Positions 1 through 5,674 are shown, numbered from the stretch's first letter. The stretch: DNA of 7,858 bases from Planctomycetales bacterium (GCA_007122045.1 SKJM01000732.1:1-7858); one strand, 5' to 3'. Program-made: numbers and translations. The notes: generated by a model from the sequence alone, not told the origin.

Positions 1-451
1 CATCGGTCATGTCGATCACGGTGGTGTAGTCCGCAAGTGCCCGCTCTGTTTCACGTCTTTCGCTGAAGATCAGCCCTCGATTGACAAGGGCCATGGCACG
101 AACCTCGGCTGGCGCCTCGGGGGTTTTGGTAAGGGCCGTGTAGTCCGCTAGTTGGTGTTCTACGTTACCTTGCTGTCCGAAGGTCAGGCCTCGAAAAAAG
201 AGTGCTTTCGCCTTCTGATCCGGCGGTGCATCGGCCATATCGATCACGGCCGTGCAGTGCGCCAGCGCGCGATCCACGTGGCCCCGCTGACCGAAGGCAA
301 AACCGCGATTCAAGAGCGCTCTCGCCTTGAGTTCTGCCGAGGCATGGACCATATTGATGACACCTCCCCAGTCTGCCAATGCGTGCTCTACGTCACCCCG
401 CCAACTGAACAACATACCTCGATTGTAAACAGCCCTTGCCTTTTGCTCCGC
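1..451 (-). repeat. Four tandem 38-residue (114-bp) TPR-like repeats
   Basis: Within the partial ATPase gene, the units cover residues 490-527, 528-565, 566-603 and 604-639. They are aligned by an (N/F)RG motif at 499, 537, 575 and 613, a spacing of exactly 38. Each unit reads roughly AEQKAxALxNRGxxF, then xxRGxVExALADYTxVIDM, then xDAP. The array is still going at position 1, so the true copy number is unknown. The unit resembles TPR but is four residues longer than the canonical 34. Copies have diverged at DNA level (for example FSWRGD, FGQRGH, FGQQGN, FSERRE). Confidence 0.85.
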
Positions 452-1918
452 TGGCAAGTCGTCCGAGTCGATGACCCGACATAGCATCTCCATACACTCT
501 TCGTACTTTCCGCTTAACGCAAGGGCCTCGGCGATCAGCACACTGGCAGACAATGGATCGATGACGTTCAACTCGTCGCACAGCTCCAGGGCTCTATCGA
601 ACTGCTGCTTGCTGAGGCTCTCATTGATATCCTCGTTCAGAGTTGCTCTCAGGAACTCTGCGATGCCCGTCTCGCTTTCCAATGCCGCAGCCCGGTACGC
701 ATCGCCGCGAGAAGGCGGCCCGGCCGGCGGAATCACGCCCGTTCGCAAGTACGATTCGGGAAACCATGCCCGCAGGAACCTGGCCACCAGGCGCAAGGGA
801 CGGCCGCGCTGGTTCTTGACCTCGAGGCAGAGCCGCATCAACGGTTCGGCCATCTCGTAGAACGACTCCTTGCCGCGCCTCTCGGATTGCACGTAACCCC
901 TCTGCTTCAGATGCCCCAACTGCTTGGAGCACGTGCCTTCGGCAATAAACGTCTCCTCGGCAATTCGCTTGACCGTCATCGCGCCGTCGGCGTTGCACAG
1001 GCATTGCACGATTCGGGCCTGCTGCGGCGGCAGCGAGCGAACCCGCTCCTGGAAATACGGCGTGAGGTCTTCGGCCAGGCCCTCGAACGCCGCGACGAGG
1101 TCGTCCAGCGACTGCTTTGTCAGGAACTCGGCCAGGAGCACGTACATGCGATGGTTCCCGCCGGCCAGGTGATGCAAGGCGCGAATCCGGTAGCGTCCCT
1201 CCGCCGAGTCGAGGTACGCCACAAGCTCCCGGTTCCCCTGCTCCAGGCTGATCTTTCGGATCAGTTCGCGGGCGTCGTCGACCGCCAGGGGGCGAAGGTG
1301 CTGGATGTCGAAGAAGCCGAAAAACGCCTCGTCGCGGCGCGAAACCCCGGCGAACAATCGCTGCGACGTGGCCAGCGTCGCAATGCGCGGGTGTTCCTGC
1401 AGGAACGCCCGCCATTTCTTCTGACCCATGTCGCCCAGCCCGTCGAACGCCGCGTCGAGGTTCTCCATGATCAACAGGATGCTCCGTTGCCCCAACCGGC
1501 CGAGGATCGACCTCAATACCGATTCGGCCGCGTCGTCGGCACCGAGCCCGCGAACCGGCGCGCGGTAGTCGGCGGTGAACTCGGCCGGGTATTCGGCGGC
1601 CAACCGGTCGGCGATTCCGAGCGCGAGGTCGATCAGGCCCGTAAACGTGTCGTCCTCGCCCAGCCACGCTACCCGCATGGCATCCGACAGCTCGCTCCGC
1701 CGGCGCAATTCGTATTCGGCGAGGGCCACGAGGTGGGTCTTCCCGCTGCCGCGCGGGCCGACGAGCAGAATGTGATGCTTGTCGCCGGTGGACATGCTGC
1801 GGGCGAGGCGCTCGACGATCTTCTCGAGCAGCCGCTCGCGCTGCACGAAAATGCGTTTGAGCACCTCGCGGTCGGTATTGCTGGGTGTATACGCTGAGAT
1901 GACTGTTCGCCGTTTCAT
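1..1918 (-). CDS. STAND-like ATPase with winged helix and C-terminal 38-residue TPR-like repeats (partial, runs off left edge)
   Basis: The reading frame opens at ATG 1918 and stays open for 639 codons to the window edge, so the C-terminus is missing. The N-terminal P-loop NTPase has a clean Walker A, GPRGSGKT (residues 54-61). The Walker B-like strand is SILLIMENLD (146-155), in which the usual Asp-Glu is Glu-Asn. Residues about 295-370 form a MarR-like winged helix, including KRIAEETF, GYVQSERRGKESFYEM and EPLMRLCLEVKNQRG. From about 430 on the protein is helical and TPR-like, and from 490 there are four 38-residue repeats. No signal peptide or membrane segment is seen, so it is probably cytosolic. 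Known: P-loop plus winged helix plus TPR is a STAND-type layout, where repeats sense a ligand and ATP drives a switch. Inferred: a signal-responsive regulator or conflict-system switch. The start overlaps the upstream ATPase stop (ATGA) and has only a weak Shine-Dalgarno, which suggests translational coupling. Function is not identified. Confidence 0.9.
   Translation of the reverse strand, partial: MKRRTVISAYTPSNTDREVLKRIFVQRERLLEKIVERLARSMSTGDKHHILLVGPRGSGKTHLVALAEYELRRRSELSDAMRVAWLGEDDTFTGLIDLALGIADRLAAEYPAEFTADYRAPVRGLGADDAAESVLRSILGRLGQRSILLIMENLDAAFDGLGDMGQKKWRAFLQEHPRIATLATSQRLFAGVSRRDEAFFGFFDIQHLRPLAVDDARELIRKISLEQGNRELVAYLDSAEGRYRIRALHHLAGGNHRMYVLLAEFLTKQSLDDLVAAFEGLAEDLTPYFQERVRSLPPQQARIVQCLCNADGAMTVKRIAEETFIAEGTCSKQLGHLKQRGYVQSERRGKESFYEMAEPLMRLCLEVKNQRGRPLRLVARFLRAWFPESYLRTGVIPPAGPPSRGDAYRAAALESETGIAEFLRATLNEDINESLSKQQFDRALELCDELNVIDPLSASVLIAEALALSGKYEECMEMLCRVIDSDDLPAEQKARAVYNRGMLFSWRGDVEHALADWGGVINMVHASAELKARALLNRGFAFGQRGHVDRALAHCTAVIDMADAPPDQKAKALFFRGLTFGQQGNVEHQLADYTALTKTPEAPAEVRAMALVNRGLIFSERRETERALADYTTVIDMTD
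1915..1918 (-). other. ATGA stop/start overlap between the two ATPase genes
   Basis: On the minus strand ATGA holds the start ATG of the TPR ATPase (1918-1916) and the stop TGA of the upstream ATPase (1917-1915). The bases just before the ATG (GGGGCTTTCCTC) offer only a poor Shine-Dalgarno. Re-initiation by ribosomes finishing the first gene is therefore the likely way the second is translated, giving coupled amounts of both ATPases. Confidence 0.9.
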
Positions 1919-3129
1919 GAGGAAAGCCCCTGGGCCAGAACCCACCATTGCCGGATCAAGGGAAAGCGAAACGCGTAGCGTTTTTCCGAATCGCTGGTCA
2001 GGTAGTGATCCTGGGCAAGCGAGTTGAGCAGCCGGACGATCTGGTTGCGATCATCCAGCGGCATCTGTGCTTTCATCGACGCCCACACCTCGTCGATCGT
2101 TTGCGGCGTTCGGGCAACGGCCAGGATATCGAGCATGGCACGCGCAAGGCTTGCGTTCAGAATCGGTTTCCCATTGGCATCGGTAGACGAACCCGGGTAG
2201 TAGATCTCCAGCCGAGAGCGAAAGTGCTCCATCTCCCATGCGTCGTGGTCGTCGGTCATTTGCTGCCGGACGACCTGGCGCGCGTGTTCGATGGAAACGG
2301 GACTTTCCAACTCGGCCAGGCGCGACACGACCCTTTCAAGATAGAACGGCACCCGATCCGTCAGCGCGGCCAACTCGCCGGGAAGCCGTTCCCTGTCGGC
2401 CTCGACAACCTGAACGTCTTCGGTGTCCAGCAGGCGCTTGGCCAACGTGACGGCGTCCGACAGGGCTAATGCCTCGATCGGGACCAGAGGCATGTCGTTG
2501 ACCGGCTCGCTGGCGAGCCCGGCGCCCTTCAAATCGCGCAGCACGTGGTGCAGGCCGACGGAGCCGGCGAAGATCATGCGCAGGTTCGCGTGCTCTTGTC
2601 GCATCGCTCGCAGGGTGTCGAGGATCTCCAGTGCCGCATGATCTTGCGTCCCGGCTCGTTTCTCTTTCGCCGCGATTTTCTGGAGCATGTAGGGAAGCTC
2701 GTCCAGGAGCAGCACGATGAGCGTATCGGCGTTATGACGGCAAGCACCATCGGTCGTTTTTTCCACGGCCGCCTTCCATCCGATTCCGTTTCGATGGGGG
2801 ATCTTGACCACGCCGGCAATTTCGACCCCGCCGATTTCCGTCAGAAAGGTTCGAAACCAGTTCGCTGCTTTCCGCTTTCTCGAAAGCCATGGCCACATTT
2901 CCGTGAGCAGTACCTCAGTGAACCTTCGCGGCGAATCGACCTTTTCCAGATCAACGAAGATCAGGGCAGTTCCGGACCTTGGCTCGGCCAGCATCTTCCT
3001 CATCACGGTGGTTTTGCCGATGCGTCTTTCCGCGGTGAAGCGGAGCGACCGTGACTGCAGATTCTTCCATACGCGTTCAATCAAGGAGTCTCTACCCACC
3101 ACTTTGTGGGGCGCTATCTGAATTGCCAT
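1915..3129 (-). CDS. Archaeal-type (PF01637-like) P-loop ATPase with C-terminal winged helix
   Basis: 404 aa. ATG 3129 is chosen because AGGAG (3141-3137) sits 7 nt upstream. In order the protein shows a VGRD box (residues 11-14), a Walker A-like AERRIGKT (33-40), Walker B LIVLLLDELPYM with Asp143-Glu144, a sensor-like strand RMIFAGSVGL (184-193), a helical lid, and a C-terminal winged helix (about 325-400) ending in HYLTSDSEKRYAFRFP and LIRQWW. Known: this order is typical of the ATPase_2 group of STAND-like or AAA-related NTPases, usually described only as predicted ATPases. Odd: the first Walker A glycine (GxxxxGK[TS]) is alanine. There is no signal peptide, so it is probably cytosolic. 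It is the first gene of the operon and overlaps the TPR ATPase by 4 nt, so the two products probably act together. The substrate or partner cannot be read from the sequence. Confidence 0.92.
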   Translation of the reverse strand: MAIQIAPHKVVGRDSLIERVWKNLQSRSLRFTAERRIGKTTVMRKMLAEPRSGTALIFVDLEKVDSPRRFTEVLLTEMWPWLSRKRKAANWFRTFLTEIGGVEIAGVVKIPHRNGIGWKAAVEKTTDGACRHNADTLIVLLLDELPYMLQKIAAKEKRAGTQDHAALEILDTLRAMRQEHANLRMIFAGSVGLHHVLRDLKGAGLASEPVNDMPLVPIEALALSDAVTLAKRLLDTEDVQVVEADRERLPGELAALTDRVPFYLERVVSRLAELESPVSIEHARQVVRQQMTDDHDAWEMEHFRSRLEIYYPGSSTDANGKPILNASLARAMLDILAVARTPQTIDEVWASMKAQMPLDDRNQIVRLLNSLAQDHYLTSDSEKRYAFRFPLIRQWWVLAQGLSS

Positions 3130-3136
3130 TTCGGGT

Positions 3137-3141
3137 CTCCT
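3137..3141 (-). promoter_or_regulatory. Shine-Dalgarno AGGAG of the first ATPase gene
   Basis: AGGAG lies 7 nt before ATG 3129 on the minus strand (AGGAGACCCGAAATG). This fixes the start of the 404-aa ATPase and excludes upstream extensions through the operator array. Confidence 0.85.
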
Positions 3142-3159
3142 ATCGCTGCAACACGAGAA

Positions 3160-3213
3160 CGTACGACATTATTATCGTACGATAGATTTGTCGTACGTCA
3201 ATAGCATCGTACG
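3160..3213. promoter_or_regulatory. Four CGTACG palindromes at exact 16-bp spacing (operator-like array)
   Basis: The self-complementary hexamer CGTACG occurs at 3160-3165, 3176-3181, 3192-3197 and 3208-3213. Each start is exactly 16 bp from the next. Flanks extend it to roughly TCGTACGA; the best copy is the 10-bp palindrome ATCGTACGAT at 3174-3183. Spacers are AT-rich. The next 16-bp registers on each side (3144 and 3224) keep only CG, so the array has four copies. Sixteen bp is about 1.5 helical turns, so successive sites face opposite sides of the helix. The array ends about 30 bp before the ATPase start and overlaps the candidate promoter, which suggests a cooperative operator. No separate regulator gene is in the window; either ATPase winged helix could be the reader (inference). 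Confidence 0.8.
3171..3201 (-). promoter_or_regulatory. Candidate sigma70-type promoter of the ATPase operon, embedded in the CGTACG array
   Basis: On the minus strand, -35 TTGACG (3201-3196) is followed after 16 bp by TACGAT (3179-3174), or after 19 bp by the better hexamer GATAAT (3176-3171). The -35 overlaps the third CGTACG site and either -10 overlaps the second. A protein bound to the array would therefore block RNA polymerase, a layout typical of autorepression. The predicted 5' leader is about 35-40 nt. Hexamers are read by eye; the transcription start is unproven. Confidence 0.6.
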
Positions 3214-3223
3214 ACTGAGGAGG

Positions 3224-3591
3224 CGAATTTCGTCGAAATCCCCGTATTTCCCCCCCTTTGTGGGTGTAGGTTCCGCGAATTCTGTACTGGACGGGGGGGC
3301 ATAATTCCCTCGGGGTGGCCGTTCGTCTCCTTTCCCGAGTAGCATGGTGCGCGGTCAAGGGGGCGACGGTGCGGCACGCTTCGATCCGATCCCCGGCCGA
3401 GACGGCGGGGTACCAGCGTTTGCAGCGGCCCGGCGGGGCTGGGAATGGATTGCCGGGGCCGTTGTGCACGGGTTGCGCGTCGGTAGCGGCCGAGACCGCG
3501 CCGCCGCTCGCCCTCGGGGCCATATTCCACGACCGTTGCGGAGCATCGCTACACGTTGTTTACGAAGACGCCGTGGCCGGGGCTGTCGTCG
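3224..3591. other. Gene-poor stretch between the ATPase promoter and the possible remnant
   Basis: No frame here has a good start, ribosome site and protein-like composition together. Visible features are a run of seven C (3250-3256) and a run of seven G (3293-3299), which could pair across about 36 nt. The rest is GC-rich and moderately arginine/proline-rich in every frame, as expected of non-coding high-GC DNA. I see no transposase motif or clear terminal inverted repeat. Confidence 0.5.
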
Positions 3592-3888
3592 TTACTCTGC
3601 GGTGCGCATGAGCGCGCGGAACCCGGCTTGGATGAAGTGGACGTCGAAGGTCAACGCTTCGCGAATCTCGGCCTGTCGCCTGACGACGAAGGGGAAGCAT
3701 TCGACCAGCCCCCCACTCTTTATCTTTTCCCCGCTTACGTAGAGGGCGAGGTTGGCAGCGGAATCTTCTGGGGCGGCAACCGAATCTCGCGGAGCTTCGC
3801 CGTGATGCCGGTTCGGGGCCGGCCCTGCCGGCGCGGCAAACTCGCGAACAGCGCCGCTCGCGGGAAACTGCTGGCTGCCGGAATATGC
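3592..3888 (-). pseudogene. Possible 3' remnant of an unidentified protein gene
   Basis: An open stretch of 98 codons ends at TAA (3594-3592) and is bounded upstream by TAG (3891-3889). It has no ATG, GTG or TTG near its beginning and no ribosome site. The N-terminal half is low-complexity (Ala, Pro, Gly). The last 60 or so residues look like folded protein, with LALYVSGEKI, GGLVECFPFVVRRQAEI and FDVHFIQAGFRALM. In 35 codons counted by hand (about 3694-3590), 30 end in G or C on this strand, against 24 of 35 in the mirror frame on the plus strand, which favours minus-strand coding. I do not recognise the family. Alternatives are chance open frame or a gene whose start was lost by frameshift. 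Confidence 0.3.
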
Positions 3889-3894
3889 CTACGC

Positions 3895-3900
3895 TATAAT
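3895..3900 (+). promoter_or_regulatory. Consensus -10 box TATAAT upstream of the DUF1080 gene
   Basis: A perfect TATAAT lies 74 nt before ATG 3975. The expected -35 region (around 3872-3877, TGGCTG) is a poor match, so this may need an activator or a different sigma factor. Initiation would fall near 3907, leaving a leader of about 68 nt with strong secondary structure. Confidence 0.5.
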
Positions 3901-3913
3901 GGGGCGCGTACTG

Positions 3914-3926
3914 GCCCATCATGGGC
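3914..3926. promoter_or_regulatory. 13-bp palindrome GCCCAT-C-ATGGGC just after the predicted start site
   Basis: Perfect 6-bp arms around one central base, immediately downstream of the TATAAT box. The position suits a repressor operator, but it could also be chance in GC-rich DNA. No regulator gene is adjacent. Confidence 0.3.
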
Positions 3927-3949
3927 TCCGCCGGCGGGGGCCGGTGGAG
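3926..3949 (+). other. Strong leader hairpin of the DUF1080 gene
   Basis: CTCCGCCGGC (3926-3935) pairs with GCCGGTGGAG (3940-3949): nine Watson-Crick pairs plus one G-U, with a GGGG loop. It sits in the predicted 5' leader about 14 nt before the Shine-Dalgarno GGGAGG (3965-3970). It has no U-tract, so it is not an intrinsic terminator. It may affect leader stability or translation (inference). Confidence 0.45.
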
Positions 3950-3974
3950 GGAGAAAATCCGAAAGGGAGGCATC

Positions 3975-4679
3975 ATGAAACGATCTGCAATCTGCTACCG
4001 AGGGGCCGTCGCGGGAATCTGTCTCGTGCTCGGCTGGGGCACGTTCCTGCCGGCCGGCGAGGTCGAGGAGGGGTTCGTGTCGATGTTCAACGGCAAGGAC
4101 CTGACCGGCTGGGAAGGACTGCCGGGCTGGTGGGAGGTGCGCGAGGGGGCGATCGTCGCCGAGAGCACGCCCGAGAAGCCGAGCCCCACCCATTATCTTT
4201 ATTGGAAGGGCGGCGAGCCGGCCGATTTCGACCTGCGCGTCCGCTACCGCATTTCGGGCAAGGGCGGCAATTCCGGCATCCACTTCCGCAGCGAGCCCCG
4301 CCCGAACTTCGACATCTGGGGCTACCAGGCCGATTTCGACACCAACCACGACTACACGGGCTACCTGTACCAGCACGGGCGGGGGCTGGTGGCCGGCCGG
4401 GGGCAGGAGGTGGTGATCGACGAAGCCGGACGGAGGACGGTCACCACGTTCGCCGAGTCGGACGAATTGCTCGAGGCGGTCCGGGACGACGACTGGAACG
4501 AGTACCGCATCCTGGCCCGGGGGCGGCGCATGATCCTGTGGATCAACGGCGTGCGGATGTGCGAGGTGGAAGACCACGAGCCGAAGTACGCGCTGCCGAA
4601 GGGCATCATCGGCTTGCAGATGCACGCCGGGCCGCCGATGAAGGTCGAGTTCAAGGACCTGCGGATCCGGGAGTTCTAG
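3975..4679 (+). CDS. Secreted DUF1080 (3-keto-disaccharide hydrolase) domain protein
   Basis: 234 aa. ATG 3975 is preferred over in-frame upstream starts because GGGAGG (3965-3970) lies 4 nt before it and a signal peptide begins right there (MKRSAICYRG, then a hydrophobic AVAGICLVLGWGTFL, likely cleaved near residues 27-30). The mature part is one concanavalin-like jelly-roll domain. Its hallmarks are GFVSMFNGKDLTGWEG (33-48), GWWEVREGAIVAE, the core GNSGIHFRSEPRP (98-110), GYQADFD (117-122), DWNEYRILARG, ILWINGV, and the terminal GIIGLQMHAGPPMKVEFKDL. Length is normal for a single-domain member. Known: PF06439 members include hydrolases of 3-keto-glycosides, and many copies occur in planctomycete and verrucomicrobial genomes. 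The specific sugar cannot be inferred. Its 3' end converges with the redoxin gene. It stands alone on its strand and is probably monocistronic. Confidence 0.95.
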   Translation: MKRSAICYRGAVAGICLVLGWGTFLPAGEVEEGFVSMFNGKDLTGWEGLPGWWEVREGAIVAESTPEKPSPTHYLYWKGGEPADFDLRVRYRISGKGGNSGIHFRSEPRPNFDIWGYQADFDTNHDYTGYLYQHGRGLVAGRGQEVVIDEAGRRTVTTFAESDELLEAVRDDDWNEYRILARGRRMILWINGVRMCEVEDHEPKYALPKGIIGLQMHAGPPMKVEFKDLRIREF

Positions 4680-4893
4680 GCGGGGGGCATCCGCCGGCGT
4701 TCCCCGCCATGCTTCTACGCGGCCCGCTCGAAATCGAAAGCGCCGCGGCCTGCTGGAAGAAGGCCGGGGCGGCGGGCGCGTTGCCCGCCGCCGCCGGCTC
4801 GAAATCGGTCGTCCTCCGCGAGTCGCGGGGGCTCCGGCGTTGCTCGGGCGGCGTCCGAAGGGTTCCGCCCGCCTGGTCTTGCAACCCTTCCGC
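4680..4893. other. Convergent intergenic gap with GC-rich hairpin
   Basis: Between the DUF1080 stop and the redoxin stop. The main structure is a perfect 10-bp stem GGCGGCGGGC (4768-4777) with GCCCGCCGCC (4783-4792) and loop GCGTT. A bidirectional transcription barrier is plausible because the two genes converge here, but no T-tract follows on either strand, so it is not a canonical intrinsic terminator. No gene is seen. Confidence 0.45.
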
Positions 4894-5478
4894 TTACGGA
4901 GCGTACTTCACGGTGCAGCCGTAGGCCTGCGTCTTGGGCACGCTGATTTCCTCGTCGGCAAGCAGCTCGGTGAGCGCCTGATCGACGTAGTTCAGGTCCT
5001 CACCCGCGGCGAGCTTGCTTCCGTCGCGGTCGTCGTCAATCGCGCCCTGGTAGACGACCTGGTGGTCTTTGTCGAGCACGAACATGTGGGGCGTGTGCGT
5101 TGCCCCGTACGCCTTGCCCACCTCGCCGGTGCGGTCGTTGAGCACGGGATAGGGCAGGTTGTACTTCTCAACGTGCACCTTGTCGTGCTCGACCGGCTCG
5201 TTGTGGTTCGTGTTGATGGCCAGCCAGACCACGCCCTTTTCCATCCACTTCCGGGCAACCGACTGCATGTTCTCCGCCTGGTAGTGGCGCCTGGGCCAAG
5301 GGCAGGTCCAACTGGTCCATTCCAGGACGACCACTTTGCCCTCGAAATCGCTCAGCGACACCTCCTCGCCATCCTGGTTGTTCAGCGTGAATCCTTTCAC
5401 TTCGTCGGCGCCCGCGCGCAGCCCGAGCATCAGCACGCTCGCTGCGACGATTGCCGTGACCATAAACTGCTTCTTCAT
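4894..5478 (-). CDS. Exported redoxin (AhpC/TSA-like thioredoxin-fold protein)
   Basis: 194 aa. ATG 5478 is chosen because a doubled GGAGG (5492-5485) lies 6 nt upstream and a signal peptide starts there (MKKQFMVTAIVAASVLMLGL, with cleavage likely after Ala24 in RAGADE). An in-frame extension to 5517 has no ribosome site. The thioredoxin fold is marked by the LSDFEGKVVVLEW strand, an active site WTSWTCPWPRRHY with Cys59 as a single reactive cysteine, WLAINTNHNE, the cis-proline loop THTPHMFVLD (Pro130), and VVYQGAIDDD. The C-terminal AYGCTVKYAP supplies Cys188, probably the resolving cysteine. Known: this exported redoxin group, with CPxxRxHY and a GC(S/T)VKY tail, is common in planctomycetes and is usually annotated as thioredoxin-like or AhpC/TSA. 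Role inferred: peroxide or disulfide handling outside the cytoplasm. There is no CxxC, so a ResA-type disulfide reductase is less likely. Confidence 0.94.
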   Translation of the reverse strand: MKKQFMVTAIVAASVLMLGLRAGADEVKGFTLNNQDGEEVSLSDFEGKVVVLEWTSWTCPWPRRHYQAENMQSVARKWMEKGVVWLAINTNHNEPVEHDKVHVEKYNLPYPVLNDRTGEVGKAYGATHTPHMFVLDKDHQVVYQGAIDDDRDGSKLAAGEDLNYVDQALTELLADEEISVPKTQAYGCTVKYAP

Positions 5479-5526
5479 CTCTGACCTCCTCCACTGTGTT
5501 GAAGTGTTGCGTGCCACGGCCCGGGC

Positions 5527-5547
5527 CCGCCCGGAACGACCGGGCGG
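5527..5547 (-). other. 8-bp GC hairpin in the redoxin 5' leader
   Basis: CCGCCCGG (5527-5534) pairs perfectly with CCGGGCGG (5540-5547) around a 5-nt loop. It lies about 50 nt before the redoxin ATG, inside the leader predicted from the TATAAT at 5619-5614. No poly-U follows on the transcribed strand. It may be an mRNA-stability or translation element, or simply GC-rich chance. Confidence 0.35.
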
Positions 5548-5613
5548 CCGGGACCGAGCATCCCAAAGAAAGCCTCAACGTTCCACCGTAGCCCACTTTG
5601 GCTTCGGCGTCAT

Positions 5614-5619
5614 ATTATA
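5614..5619 (-). promoter_or_regulatory. Consensus -10 box TATAAT for the redoxin gene
   Basis: The minus strand reads GCTTATAATATG. No good -35 hexamer is present 16-18 bp upstream. The box lies about 135 nt before ATG 5478, so the leader would be long and would include the GC hairpin at 5527-5547. The upstream context GCTATAAT/GCTTATAAT resembles the box ahead of the DUF1080 gene. Confidence 0.45.
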
Positions 5620-5674
5620 AGCGGGCGGGCAACCCTAAGTTATGGGGGGGCGCTATGCGCCGCCAGGGTTATCC

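Noticed and set aside
152..484. 110-codon plus-strand open frame opposite the TPR repeats
   Set aside because: Its apparent periodicity (repeated GHIDHG/DHIDD pieces) is the reverse reading of the 114-bp repeats in the minus-strand gene.
621..1667. 348-codon minus-strand open frame in another phase within the TPR ATPase gene
   Set aside because: It is Arg/Gly/Pro-rich as expected of an out-of-frame reading of high-GC DNA, and overlaps the well-supported ATPase frame completely.
887..1897. 336-codon plus-strand open frame opposite the TPR ATPase
   Set aside because: Antisense shadow. The minus-strand frame from 1918 carries Walker A, winged helix and TPR motifs and stays open across the whole region, while this frame has no motif and no ribosome site.
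3250..3299. C7 and G7 runs as possible ends of an insertion sequence or a G-quadruplex
   Set aside because: Only one long run per strand, no four-tract G-quadruplex pattern, no transposase and no target-site duplication found.
3140..3530. Two minus-strand open frames (3523-3140 and 3530-3198)
   Set aside because: They run through the promoter and palindrome array, have no Shine-Dalgarno, and their composition is low-complexity Arg/Pro/Ala.
3560..3976. 138-codon minus-strand and 140-codon plus-strand open frames over 3556-3978
   Set aside because: Both cross the DUF1080 promoter and leader. They lack ribosome sites and have arginine-rich shadow composition. The third phase (3888-3592) is the only protein-like reading and is listed as a possible remnant.
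4768..4792. GC hairpin as an intrinsic terminator
   Set aside because: The stem is strong but no T-run follows on either strand, so I list it only as part of the convergent gap.
4840..5484. 214-codon plus-strand open frame opposite the redoxin
   Set aside because: Reverse reading of the redoxin gene. It is Val/Leu/His-rich without motifs, while the minus strand has signal peptide, active-site Cys and cis-Pro loop.
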